The position numbers were made by a program, and so were the translations under genes. From assembly GCA_023245385.1 (NCBI GenBank), contig JAHFKM010000002.1, positions 1-29,389 on the forward strand: a stretch of 29,389 nt of DNA. Reading direction: 5' to 3'. Source of the DNA: an archaeon (lineage in GTDB: Archaea > Nanobdellota > Nanobdellia > SCGC-AAA011-G17 > GW2011-AR18). Numbering within the stretch: the stretch's first letter is position 1; each line of letters starts with the position of its first letter. The notes beneath the pieces were generated by a model that did not search any database, was not told the DNA's origin, and saw only the letters and a list, made by a program, of their open reading frames with translations. This document shows, piece after piece, positions 20,489 to 29,369 of this stretch.

Positions 20489-23161
20489 ATGAATCTTGTA
20501 AAGAGAGGTGTGATCTTAGTTGTAGTTTTACTTTTTTTTACTACTTTTGTTGAAGCTGGTTTAAATCTTACTCTGTTTAGTGATGCTTTTGGTACAGATC
20601 AGCCTTTGGAAGGATTTTTAGAAATGAATCTCACAGATCCTGTTGCTTCTGATTTGCCTTTGGTGTTTGTGATTAATGATGTGCAGTATGGGAATAGGAC
20701 GATTAAGAATATTACTTCTTCTCTTGTTGGTGTGAAAGTGTTGAAAGCTGATATTCAACCTGCGGGAAGTCCTGTTTCTTCAAAGGATCTTATTTTTTCA
20801 AGACCCGGATCAAAAGTAGAGCTTGCTTTGGATCTTAGTCAGGGTGGGGTGTTGCATCAGAGTGATATTCAGAATATTATAAGTTTTGGGATGAGTGTGC
20901 AGGGTTCGCGTGGTGTGACGTCTCCTTCTTTGAATATTGGGAATGATAAGACTGTTGAGTGGACCTATGTTGGATCTCCGAAGCAGAATGTGTATCTTCC
21001 TTTAGAAAATTCTTATATTGGTGATAAGCAGCCTGAGGCTGAAATAGCGATTACTGGGAATACTGAGGATTTGTTTTGTCAGAATGTGACGCTTCAGCCA
21101 GCGAGTAAGTTTAAAGTTAAAACATTGGCGAAAGCTTTGGATCAGCGTGCGAGTTTGGAAGCGAGTATTAGTATGAATAAGGTTGGTTCTAGTCAGGATG
21201 TGTGTACTGAGGAGGCTCCTTGTTGTACATTTCCTACAAAACCATCGGCGCTTCAGGAGATGAGTTGTGATATTCCGTTTACGGTGAATGATAGGACGAA
21301 TGCGTTTCTTTGTGTGTTTGTGAAGCAGATTGAGACGCTTGATCCTGAGCCTGAGTATTATCATCTTGCTTTGAAGACGACAAAGCCTTCGTTTGGATTT
21401 AAGGCTGGAAGGAAGACGCCGGTGAATTATCTTATTTGGGGGGAGTATCAGGATTATGAGCGGCAGCTTGCGGGTACTCTTGCTCTTGATATTTCGGATA
21501 AGGCTTCTGATCAAATAAATGGGTATATTAAAAAAACAGGGTGTGGGGATAAGTGTTTGTTTGTTCCTTTAAATGTAAGTAGTTTGAGTGCTGGAACTTT
21601 AAGTGTGAGTAATCTTCAGTTGAAAGCAGCGACGACAGCGGGAACCTTGACTTTTACGAGTTTCTTACCTGTTCAGACTGTTCCTGAAAGTGTGGTGTAT
21701 AATATGAGCAAAATTAAAGAGTCGCTTCTTTCTTATGATTTGAGAGCGCCGAGTGTTGAAGCTGAGAATATTATAATAAAAGCTTTTTTAGGAGATCAGG
21801 AGTCGAATGAAGTTTCTTTTAATGTTGTTGCAGGTCCGGGAGTGAGTATTCGTTATAATAAGAAGGTGTTGGAGCTTGGTGAGACTTTGCTTGTGCAAGC
21901 GTCTGTGGTGAGTGCGAATAATAAAAATATTACTGTGTCTGCATGGGATTTTGGAGATGGTCAAACAGCATTGGGAGTAAACGCGACGCATACGTACACT
22001 AAAGCGGGAATGTATACAGTGAAGTTTACTGCGACTGATAGTCAAAAAATTTCTGGAAATGATATGATTACTGTGCAAGTGGGTGCCGCGAATGTTGAGC
22101 AGGAGTTGAACATGACGAGAACTGCTTTGGATAGTTTGAAAGCAAGTCTTGTGAGTGATGTGAATCTTAAAGGTGTGGTGAATGAGCTTCAGCTTTCTTC
22201 TGTGATTTCTTCTGGTGATGCGAATCTTACGTTGCTTGCTGCTGCTTTTTCAGTTTTGAATGAGACGCAGCGTAGTGAGCAGGCGGATGTGTTTAGGGTG
22301 CAGCTTGCTTTGTTAGAGGCTGGTCTTCCAAAACAGATTATTCTTGAGCAGCCTGTTTCTTTTGATGCGAAGATTGTGTCTCAAGATGAAGTTCCCTCTT
22401 CTCTTCCTGGTGGTTCAGCAGATCAGGCGCAAGCGATTTTTAAAGCGCAGGAGTCTGTTGAGGTGCCGTCGAAAGCGATTTTGTTAAAGATTGTGTATAT
22501 GAATGGGGGGGTTGAGCAGTTTATTTTAGTGGAGCAGACATTTACAGGTATTGGTGAGTATTATCTTGTTCTTCCTCGTTCTGTAAGTATGAGGACACAG
22601 TTGACTCCTCTGGAGCAGTTAGGTTCTGGTCTTTTCAAATCTGCTGCTGCGAATGTTTTTTACACGCTTGAAGGGAGTGAGTTTAAAGATGTGACTTTAG
22701 CGAGTCAGGTGAAGGCGCTTGTTGTTCCTGGAAAGCTTCCTGAAGTGAAGGTTGAAGAGCCTAAAGAGCTGCAGTTGGGAACTTGTCCGAATGGAACTTG
22801 TGAAGCTGATGAGGATGAAAAAAGTTGTTCTGAGGATTGTACGCCTCAAAGACCTATTCTACTTTTCATTGGTTTAGGTGCTGTTCTCATTTTTGGTTTG
22901 TTATGGATTTTTGGGTATAAGGGGAAATATTCTTTTCGTTATTTCTTTTCGAAAAAGCCAGTGATGACTGCTCGGTTGTTTTTTAAAAGTGATCGTGATT
23001 ATCAGGCTGTGCATGTCTATGTGCAGGATGCTTTTAGAAAAGGGTTTCATGACGATCAGATTGTTTTGTCTTTGAAGAAAAAGTCTTGGTCTGAAGAGCA
23101 GATTAATGCGGTCTTGCAAGAGGCGCACTTTAATGTGAGAAAAGATTCTTTTAAGAGATAA
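20489..23161 (+). CDS. Large surface protein with PKD domain, C-terminal membrane anchor
   Basis: The 890-residue product has a signal peptide (MNLVKRGVILVVVLLFFTTFVEA) and a long extracellular part with several Cys (DVCTEEAPCCTFPT). A PKD domain near residues 480-530 has the typical WDFGDG and THTYTKAGMYTVKFTATD. A short Cys/acidic block CPNGTCEADEDEKSCSEDC near 770-788 may bind calcium. One membrane helix follows at about 790-812 (ILLFIGLGAVLIFGLLWIFGY), with a basic cytoplasmic tail of about 75 residues whose last part (DAFRKGFHDDQIVLSLKKKSWSEEQINAVLQEAHF) forms a small helical domain. It is likely an adhesion or cell-envelope protein. The start lies 26 bp after trm56, so the two may be co-transcribed, though the roles look unrelated. 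Confidence 0.85.
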   Translation: MNLVKRGVILVVVLLFFTTFVEAGLNLTLFSDAFGTDQPLEGFLEMNLTDPVASDLPLVFVINDVQYGNRTIKNITSSLVGVKVLKADIQPAGSPVSSKDLIFSRPGSKVELALDLSQGGVLHQSDIQNIISFGMSVQGSRGVTSPSLNIGNDKTVEWTYVGSPKQNVYLPLENSYIGDKQPEAEIAITGNTEDLFCQNVTLQPASKFKVKTLAKALDQRASLEASISMNKVGSSQDVCTEEAPCCTFPTKPSALQEMSCDIPFTVNDRTNAFLCVFVKQIETLDPEPEYYHLALKTTKPSFGFKAGRKTPVNYLIWGEYQDYERQLAGTLALDISDKASDQINGYIKKTGCGDKCLFVPLNVSSLSAGTLSVSNLQLKAATTAGTLTFTSFLPVQTVPESVVYNMSKIKESLLSYDLRAPSVEAENIIIKAFLGDQESNEVSFNVVAGPGVSIRYNKKVLELGETLLVQASVVSANNKNITVSAWDFGDGQTALGVNATHTYTKAGMYTVKFTATDSQKISGNDMITVQVGAANVEQELNMTRTALDSLKASLVSDVNLKGVVNELQLSSVISSGDANLTLLAAAFSVLNETQRSEQADVFRVQLALLEAGLPKQIILEQPVSFDAKIVSQDEVPSSLPGGSADQAQAIFKAQESVEVPSKAILLKIVYMNGGVEQFILVEQTFTGIGEYYLVLPRSVSMRTQLTPLEQLGSGLFKSAAANVFYTLEGSEFKDVTLASQVKALVVPGKLPEVKVEEPKELQLGTCPNGTCEADEDEKSCSEDCTPQRPILLFIGLGAVLIFGLLWIFGYKGKYSFRYFFSKKPVMTARLFFKSDRDYQAVHVYVQDAFRKGFHDDQIVLSLKKKSWSEEQINAVLQEAHFNVRKDSFKR

Positions 23162-23378
23162 AATTGTAATTGTTTTACTTATTGAAATGCTAAAGACTGA
23201 TGAGTTTGTTTTGTTTGTGATTTTATTTATTTGTTCTTGTTGTTAGTTCAGAGAAGGAGATTAGAAAGATTTCAAGACTGAGCTAAATAATTACCAAAAG
23301 TTAACAATTCAAAAGAACTAATGTTCCTTCGATAAGTATGTAACCATTTTAGTGACAGGAATCACAAGGATCTAAAGT

Positions 23379-25901
23379 TTATTCTTGTAAAAAAATGTTT
23401 TTGCTTAGTTCGTGAACACCAAGGACAATGGAGCTTACAGTAAGGATAAGAATCCAGTCTGTGAGTGCGAGCGGGACTGTTTTAAAGATATCGTTTAAAT
23501 AATAGACAACAAGAAATTGTAAAGCAAGTGAGGATGCTAGAGCTGTCCATAACCATTTGTTTTTGAAGAGTGTTTTGCTAAAGAGAGAGTTGTTTCCTAA
23601 GTGGTAGTTGAGGGCGATGTATAATTCAGCAAGAACGATTGCGGTGAATGCTACTGTTTGTGCGAGTGCAACATTTTTTTTCAAATAAAAAGAGTAGAGA
23701 AAGAGAGTTGTGAGTGTAATACAAATTCCTTGGAGGAGAAGAACAAGAGTGTCTTTCTTTCCTATAAGGTGAGAGGTGAGAGGTCGGGGTGGTCTTGTCA
23801 TAACATCCGCGTTTACTGGATCAATGCCGAGTGCGAGTGCTGGAAAACCGTCTGTTAAAAGATTGACCCAGAGGATTTGTAAAGCGAGGAGTGGGACAGG
23901 CCAGCCAAAGAGTAATCCAAGAAAAATAACAAGAACTTCTGCCATATTGCAGGAGAGAAGGTAGTGGATAAATCTTTTTAGATTATTATAAATCCCTCTG
24001 CCTTCGCGGACTGCGCTTACGATAGAGACAAGGTTGTCATCACTTAAGATAATATCTGCTGCTTCTTTTGCGACGTCTGTTCCTGATCCTGTTGCGATTC
24101 CGATGTTTGCTTTTTTTATTGCGAGAGCGTCGTTTACTCCATCTCCTGTCATTGCGACGATCTGTCCTTTTTCTTGTAAAGCTGTCAGGATGAGGAGTTT
24201 GTGTTGGGGAGAAACGCGCGCGTACACAGTAACTTCTTCAACAATTTCTTTTATTTTTTTGTCTGAGAGTGTGTTTAGTTCTTCTCCGGTGAGTGCTTTT
24301 CCTGTGATTCCTACTTGTGCTGCGATTGCTTTTGCTGTGAGGAGGTGATCTCCGGTAATCATGATTGTTCGTATGCCTGCTTTTTTACATTCGAGAATTG
24401 CTTCTTTGACTCCTTCTCGTGGTGGATCAAGCATGCCTGTAAGTCCTATAAAAATTGTTTTCTCCTTTATTGTATAGGCGAATGCAAGTATGCGGAGTGC
24501 GCGAGAGGCCATGGTAGCTGCGACGTTTTCTATTTGTTTTTTTTCTTTTTTGTGTAATGGTTTGATTTTTCCATTGACGAGGATTTCTGTGCAAAGGGAT
24601 AAAACTATTTCTGGAGCTCCTTTGTAGTGGGTTATTTCTCCTTCGTCTGTCTTGTCAATGGTTGCCATGAATTTTTTTTCTGAGCTGAAAGGAATTTCTT
24701 GTAAGCGTTGGAAGTGAAAGGTAAATTTTTCTTTCTCAGCGAGAAGGAGGAGTGCTTTTTCTGTTGGGTCTGAGGGTCCGTTGAGTACGGCGTTGTTGCA
24801 GCTGACGCTTGTTTCCAGGAGTTTTAAAAGTGTCTTTGTTTTAGGAAGTGGTTGAGAAGTTTCAACAAGTTTTTCATCAAGGTAAAGTTGGACGACAGTC
24901 ATTTCGTTTTTGGTGATAGTTCCTGTTTTGTCTGCGCAGATAACTGATGTTGCTCCTAAAGTTTCGACAGCGTGTAGTCTTCTTACGAGTGCGTTTCGTT
25001 TGAGCATTCTTCTGGTGCCTAAAGCGAGTGTGATGGTGATGATTGCGGGTAATCCTTCTGGGATTGCGGCGACTGCGAGAGCGATTGCTCCAATGAAGGA
25101 ATCTAAGATATTTTTTGTTTGTAAGAATGAAATTGCAAAGATAAGAAGGCAGATAACAAGAATGCCTATTGTTAAGTAGTTTCCTAAGAACCTTAGTTGT
25201 TTTTGGAGTGGTGTTTGTTCATGTTCGATTGATTCTAGCTCTTTTGCGATTTTTCCTAATTCTGTTTTAAATCCTGTTGAGAAAACAACAGCTTCTGCTC
25301 TGCCGCGGGAGGAGATAGTTCCTGCGAAGACAATATTTTTTTGAGAAGAGACTTGAACTACTTTTTTAAGAATGTCTGTGTTTTTAGGTACGGGAGCTGA
25401 TTCTCCGGTGAGTGCTGATTCATCTACTGAGAGAGAGGCTTGAGTGATAAGACGTGCGTCTGCAGGGATAAAGCATCCTTCTTCGATGAGGATAATGTCT
25501 CCTGGAACGAGGAGTGTTGCATCGATTTCTTTGATTGTTCCTTCTCTGCGTACTTTTGCTTTTGGTGTTGAAAGTTTTTTGAGTGCTTCGATTGCTTTTT
25601 CAGCTTTGAATTCTTGGATGAATCCTAAGATTCCGTTGAGGAGAACGATGGAACCGATGGCGACTGCGTCTACGTGTTCTCCTAAGAAGAAGGAGATAAG
25701 TGCTGCGAGAATTAGTATTCCTACGATAAAATTTTTGAATTGTGTTAAGAAGAGTTTGAGAGCTGAAATTTTTTTTGTTTTTGTAAGAAGGTTTGGGCCA
25801 TATTTTTTTAATCTTGTTGCAGCTTCTTTGTTGGTTAATCCTTTCTGGGAACTATTTAATTCTTTTAAAACTTCATTACTCTCTTTTTGATAGAACTCCA
25901 T
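23379..25901 (-). CDS. Calcium-type P-type ATPase (SERCA/PMCA-like)
   Basis: The 840-residue pump carries all P-ATPase motifs: LTGES (165-168), the phosphorylated Asp324 in CADKTGTITKNEM, MITGDH, and MTGDGVND (585-591). Membrane helix 4 has AIPEGLPAIITITLALGTRRM (PEGLP 281-285), helix 5-6 has SCNMAEVL (Asn652, Glu655) and NLLTDGFPALALG (Thr683, Asp684). These match the calcium-site residues of SERCA, so calcium export is the best guess, with manganese also possible. Ten membrane helices are expected. The N-terminal cation-ATPase domain (residues about 5-70) is present. Its TATA box (25924-25933) overlaps the end of the UDP-glucuronate decarboxylase gene, so it is expressed on its own. Confidence 0.93.
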   Translation of the reverse strand: MEFYQKESNEVLKELNSSQKGLTNKEAATRLKKYGPNLLTKTKKISALKLFLTQFKNFIVGILILAALISFFLGEHVDAVAIGSIVLLNGILGFIQEFKAEKAIEALKKLSTPKAKVRREGTIKEIDATLLVPGDIILIEEGCFIPADARLITQASLSVDESALTGESAPVPKNTDILKKVVQVSSQKNIVFAGTISSRGRAEAVVFSTGFKTELGKIAKELESIEHEQTPLQKQLRFLGNYLTIGILVICLLIFAISFLQTKNILDSFIGAIALAVAAIPEGLPAIITITLALGTRRMLKRNALVRRLHAVETLGATSVICADKTGTITKNEMTVVQLYLDEKLVETSQPLPKTKTLLKLLETSVSCNNAVLNGPSDPTEKALLLLAEKEKFTFHFQRLQEIPFSSEKKFMATIDKTDEGEITHYKGAPEIVLSLCTEILVNGKIKPLHKKEKKQIENVAATMASRALRILAFAYTIKEKTIFIGLTGMLDPPREGVKEAILECKKAGIRTIMITGDHLLTAKAIAAQVGITGKALTGEELNTLSDKKIKEIVEEVTVYARVSPQHKLLILTALQEKGQIVAMTGDGVNDALAIKKANIGIATGSGTDVAKEAADIILSDDNLVSIVSAVREGRGIYNNLKRFIHYLLSCNMAEVLVIFLGLLFGWPVPLLALQILWVNLLTDGFPALALGIDPVNADVMTRPPRPLTSHLIGKKDTLVLLLQGICITLTTLFLYSFYLKKNVALAQTVAFTAIVLAELYIALNYHLGNNSLFSKTLFKNKWLWTALASSLALQFLVVYYLNDIFKTVPLALTDWILILTVSSIVLGVHELSKNIFLQE

Positions 25902-25923
25902 AAAACTATTTTTACGAAGAGCG

Positions 25924-25933
25924 TTATTTAAAG
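25924..25933 (-). promoter_or_regulatory. TATA box of the P-type ATPase, overlapping the end of the upstream gene
   Basis: CTTTAAATAA on the minus strand lies 23-32 bp before the ATG at 25901. It includes the last codons of the decarboxylase gene, whose stop is at 25928-25930. Confidence 0.5.
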
Positions 25934-26875
25934 TTTCTTATTCAACAAACCGCGAAAGTAATCAATTGTATGTCCTAGTCCTTCTTCAAGCATTATTTTT
26001 GGTTCCCATCCGAGAGTTTCTTTCGCGAGAGTAATGTCTGGTCTTCTTTGTGTAGGATCGTCAGCTGGGAGTTCTTTAAAAATAATTTTTGAAGAAGAAT
26101 CGGTAATTTGAATTACTTTTTCAGCTAATTCTAACACTGTGAACTCATGGGGGTTACCGAGATTCACCGGACCTATAAAATCTTCTTTGTTCATTAATTT
26201 GTATAAACCTGCGATCAAATCGGAAATGTAACAAAAAGATCTTGACTGCTTTCCATTTCCATAAACGGTAATATCTTGATTTTTTAAAGCTTGTACGATG
26301 AAATTAGAAACAACACGACCATCACCAACAGCCATTTTTGTTCCATAAGTATTAAAGATTCTCGCGATTCTAATCTCAACTTCTTCTTGTCTATTATATT
26401 CTACGCATAAAGCTTCAGCAACTCGTTTTCCTTCGTCGTAGCAGGATCTTGGGCCGATAGGGTTTACATGACCCCAGTAGGATTCAGTTTGAGGGTGTAT
26501 TTTGGGATCACCATAGATTTCAGAAGTAGATGCTTGTAAGACTCTAGCATTTGCCTGTTTTGCGTTTTCTAAAACATTTACCATTCCAAGAGTGCTTGTC
26601 AGAATTGTTTTTACTGGATTAAATTGATAATGGATTGGAGAAGCAGGACATGCTAAATTAAAAATCTGGTCACAATGGATGTGGAATTTTAGGGTTACAT
26701 CGTGTCTAATTACTTCAAAGTCAGGGTGGCCTCTTAAAGGATTAATATTTTTCTTTTGACCTGTAAAGAAGTTGTCCATGCAGATGACGCTATGACCTCG
26801 GTTAAGGAGGTATTCACAGAGATGGCTTCCGATGAATCCGGCTCCTCCTGTGACTAATATTATTTTTGTTTCCAT
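25928..26875 (-). CDS. UDP-glucuronate decarboxylase (UDP-xylose synthase)
   Basis: This short-chain dehydrogenase-type enzyme oxidises and decarboxylates UDP-glucuronate to UDP-xylose. The 315-residue protein has the NAD loop VTGGAGFIGSH at residues 8-18, LACPASPIHYQ, the STSEIYG motif, and the YxxxK catalytic pair within RSCYDEGKRVAE, which is characteristic of the UXS family. DPTQRRPDI near the C-terminus is also typical. A TATA-like TTTTAAATAA on the minus strand (26898-26907) precedes the ATG by about 25 bp. It probably supplies UDP-pentose for surface glycans, for which glycosyltransferases such as the one at 251-976 could be users. That link is an inference. Confidence 0.92.
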   Translation of the reverse strand: METKIILVTGGAGFIGSHLCEYLLNRGHSVICMDNFFTGQKKNINPLRGHPDFEVIRHDVTLKFHIHCDQIFNLACPASPIHYQFNPVKTILTSTLGMVNVLENAKQANARVLQASTSEIYGDPKIHPQTESYWGHVNPIGPRSCYDEGKRVAEALCVEYNRQEEVEIRIARIFNTYGTKMAVGDGRVVSNFIVQALKNQDITVYGNGKQSRSFCYISDLIAGLYKLMNKEDFIGPVNLGNPHEFTVLELAEKVIQITDSSSKIIFKELPADDPTQRRPDITLAKETLGWEPKIMLEEGLGHTIDYFRGLLNKKL

Positions 26876-26934
26876 AAGCTTTTGGAATAAAAGAGTCTTA
26901 TTTAAAACTTCTTTAAATTTTGTCTTTAGAAAGT

Positions 26935-26942
26935 TTTATAAT
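26935..26942 (+). promoter_or_regulatory. TATA box of tRNA-Gly
   Basis: TTTATAAT lies 25-32 bp before the first nucleotide of tRNA-Gly at 26967, so the transcript would start at or within a few bases of the mature 5' end. Confidence 0.55.
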
Positions 26943-26966
26943 CTCCTTTTTAAAACACCGAGTTAA

Positions 26967-27069
26967 GCGCCGATTGTATAGTGGTTAGACCTTTGAAGAG
27001 AAGTCTTCAAGTGGACAAATATCTCAGCCTTCCAAGCTGATGACCCGGGTTCGAATCCCGGTCGGCGCA
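26967..27069 (+). tRNA. tRNA-Gly(TCC) with a D-loop intron
   Basis: The acceptor strands GCGCCGA (26967-26973) and TCGGCGC (27062-27068) pair perfectly and are followed by A73 at 27069. CCA is not encoded. The anticodon TCC is at 27031-27033 in stem TCAGC/GCTGA, and the T stem CCGGG/CCCGG encloses loop TTCGAAT (27050-27056). The D arm is interrupted by 31 extra bases. Removing 26989-27019 restores GTAT, loop AGTGGTTA, GTAT, and a 72-nt mature RNA. The gene is followed at once by eight T. Confidence 0.9.
26989..27019 (+). other. tRNA-Gly intron in the D loop
   Basis: The 31-nt insert folds on a 7-bp hairpin (TTGAAGA 26993-26999 with TCTTCAA 27004-27010). A relaxed bulge-helix-bulge fits the ends: central pairs G26984-C27016, T26985-A27015 and T26986-G27014 (the fourth, G26983/A27017, is a mismatch), 5' bulge AGA 26987-26989 and 3' bulge AAT 27018-27020. 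Cuts after the second bulge base give the normal D arm. The outer helix is weak, so the ends could be off by a base or so. Confidence 0.7.
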
Positions 27070-27077
27070 TTTTTTTT
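27070..27077 (+). terminator. T8 run ending tRNA-Gly
   Basis: Eight T follow the discriminator base directly, the usual archaeal stop signal. Between here and 27311 I see no gene. Confidence 0.6.
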
Positions 27078-27292
27078 CTGAATGATATCAGTTCACTCAA
27101 AAGCTGCTTTGCTAAACGATCTTATTAGTGACTTTCTTTTTGAGATTGGTAATTGTTTTAGCTCGGTCTTAAATTTTTCTAATAAGAGCTCAGTTTGGTC
27201 TTCTTTTCTGAAATTCTTAAAACCTTTAATTAGAAAGGAGTTAAATTCGACCTCTGTTTGATGGGGCTAAATAAGTACTGAGGTTGGAAAGA

Positions 27293-27300
27293 GATATATA
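27293..27300 (+). promoter_or_regulatory. TATA box of the beta-propeller lipoprotein
   Basis: GATATATA lies 24-31 bp before the ATG at 27324. This spacing favours that ATG over the GTG at 27312. Confidence 0.55.
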
Positions 27301-27323
27301 GGGTGAGATGAGTGATTATCTTT

Positions 27324-29369
27324 ATGAAAAAGGGGTATTTATTTATTCTCTTGTTATTTCTCGCAGCTTGTGCTAAAACTGAATTTCATAAAATTCCAGA
27401 TTCTCAAGAGTTTCATCAAGATACTATTCAATCCTCTCTTCCTGTGAAAGCAATCCGTTTAGGGTTTACTTCGCTTCCAGTCATGCATCCTCTTGCTGAG
27501 CTTCCTGGTGGGCATATTAGTGATATTAAATTTTCAGAGTCTAATCCTAATATTCTTTACTTGGCGTCGAACGTGAATGCTATGGGGTTGTGGAAAAGTA
27601 CAGATACTGGAGAGACGTGGCAGCGTGTGTATTTTGATGATAATTTTGGTGGCACGCACATGAATAGTGTTGTGATAGATCCGAGAAATGCTGACACAGT
27701 TTTGGCTATTGATGTTCACGGAAGAATCAGTAAGGGAGTAAAAGATCAGTACAGGCAAGTTAAGGATTTTAAGGTCTCATTATTTGGTCTTGCTCTTGAT
27801 TCGTCTGATCCGAAGAAAGTGTATATTGGAACTGAAGAAGGAAAATTATGGAAAAGTACTGATGAGGGAGAAACATGGTCTGAATTATCCAGTATTGGAG
27901 ATGCTATTGGTCCTATTGTTGCAGAAAAAGAGATGATCTATGTTGGAACACGAAGTCATGGCTTGTTTGTATCGCGTGATGGTGGAAAGTCTTGGATCAA
28001 TGAGTATAAAGAAGGTGAAGTGATGAAGATTGCAAAAAGTCATGATATTTTATTCTTAGCTACATCCTTAGGGGTGTTACGAAAAGATTTAGCAGGACAA
28101 TTTGAAACAGTTATCGGAAGAAATACACGCACGGTTGTTATTTCTCCTTCTAATCCTATGGTTGTGTATGCTGGAACTGCTGATGATGGGGTCTACAAAA
28201 GTACTGATGGGGGAACAACATGGGTGAGAAGGAGTGATGGAATTCAGAATCTTGATGTAGGTACATTAGCGATTAATCCTACAAATCCTGATAGTATTCT
28301 CAGTGGAACAAATATTTGGCAGTGGTCATTTCATGGAGAATCATTTCCTTCTTCAACGCTTGGTGAAGGGATCTATAAAACTATTGATGGGGGTAATCAT
28401 TGGAGAAAGATTGAAGGAAATTTTTATGATCGTGATGTTGATACTATTGCTGTGGATCCGAACAACTATAATAATATATATCTTGGGACTGAATGTTCTC
28501 GTGGAGTTTATCGTTCGCTTGATGGTGGAAAGTCGTTTGAATTTATTAGTGGTGGGCCTGAAGAAGCAGGTTCATTTGATATAGCTCATTATACAATGAG
28601 AATGGTGACTGATACTGCGTCTAATATTTTTCTTACAGGACGTTTTGGTATAACAAAAAGTAGTGATTATGGAAAAACATGGTCTGTGACTGGGGTGAGG
28701 AGACATTATCATGGTATTGGGGTAAGTTCGTATGATGCTAATCTTGTTATTGCTGGTACTTCTCCAGAATTTTTTGATCCTGCGATGGGTCCGGATAATA
28801 AGGACTTGCCTGGTGCACAGATTGTTCGAAGTGGTGATGGTGGAAAAACATGGCAAGTATCTGAAGAGGGATTTCCTGCAGGGACACACACAAGTCTTCA
28901 TGATGTTGCGTTTGATATTAATGATCCTAATGTAGTGTATGTAACAACGACACATGAAGAGACTGGTCTTCCGCCGACGGAAAAGACACTTGGGGTTTAC
29001 AAAAGTACTGATCAAGGAAAGTCTTGGCATGCTGTTAATAGTGGTTTAACTTCTTTAGATGTGGATACTGTCAAAGTAAGTCCTCATAAAAAAGTATTTG
29101 CAGGAACAATGGATGGTCTTTTTGTTTCTGGTGATGGTGAGAAATGGTCTTCCACATCTTTGAAACATAAAGTTGAAAGTATTGTCATTGATCCTTTTGG
29201 GACAGTTTTTGTTGGAACAACAGAGTATGGAGTATTTGCTAGCTTTGATGATGGGGTAACATGGAAAAATGTTGAAGGTGTTCCTCATAAAAAGATTATC
29301 GGACTTGCCTATAGTCAAGGGTATTTATTTGTTGCAGTCAATGATGTTGGTGTGTTTAGAAGTGATTAG
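27324..29369 (+). CDS. Asp-box (BNR) beta-propeller lipoprotein, VPS10/YCF48-like
   Basis: From the ATG at 27324 the 681-residue product has a lipoprotein signal (MKKGYLFILLLFLAAC, lipid on Cys16) and then only propeller repeats. At least ten Asp-boxes can be read: STDTGETW, STDEGETW, SRDGGKSW, STDGGTTW, TIDGGNHW, SLDGGKSF, SSDYGKTW, SGDGGKTW, STDQGKSW and SFDDGVTW, plus an irregular SGDGEKW. Many are followed by DPxNxxxVYxGT-type strands. Such sequences fold into one or two beta-propellers, as in sortilin, YCF48 and sialidase-like proteins. No sialidase catalytic arginines are evident, so binding of a surface or extracellular ligand is more likely than hydrolysis. Confidence 0.85.
   Translation: MKKGYLFILLLFLAACAKTEFHKIPDSQEFHQDTIQSSLPVKAIRLGFTSLPVMHPLAELPGGHISDIKFSESNPNILYLASNVNAMGLWKSTDTGETWQRVYFDDNFGGTHMNSVVIDPRNADTVLAIDVHGRISKGVKDQYRQVKDFKVSLFGLALDSSDPKKVYIGTEEGKLWKSTDEGETWSELSSIGDAIGPIVAEKEMIYVGTRSHGLFVSRDGGKSWINEYKEGEVMKIAKSHDILFLATSLGVLRKDLAGQFETVIGRNTRTVVISPSNPMVVYAGTADDGVYKSTDGGTTWVRRSDGIQNLDVGTLAINPTNPDSILSGTNIWQWSFHGESFPSSTLGEGIYKTIDGGNHWRKIEGNFYDRDVDTIAVDPNNYNNIYLGTECSRGVYRSLDGGKSFEFISGGPEEAGSFDIAHYTMRMVTDTASNIFLTGRFGITKSSDYGKTWSVTGVRRHYHGIGVSSYDANLVIAGTSPEFFDPAMGPDNKDLPGAQIVRSGDGGKTWQVSEEGFPAGTHTSLHDVAFDINDPNVVYVTTTHEETGLPPTEKTLGVYKSTDQGKSWHAVNSGLTSLDVDTVKVSPHKKVFAGTMDGLFVSGDGEKWSSTSLKHKVESIVIDPFGTVFVGTTEYGVFASFDDGVTWKNVEGVPHKKIIGLAYSQGYLFVAVNDVGVFRSD

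Noticed and set aside
26981..27014. Alternative tRNA-Gly intron using the direct repeat GTGG (26981-26984 and 27011-27014)
   Set aside because: None of the five possible cut registers gives a paired central helix, and the 26989-27019 choice gives both a better motif and the usual D arm.
27312..27323. GTG at 27312 as start of the propeller lipoprotein
   Set aside because: The ATG at 27324 has better spacing from the TATA box and gives a cleaner lipoprotein signal.
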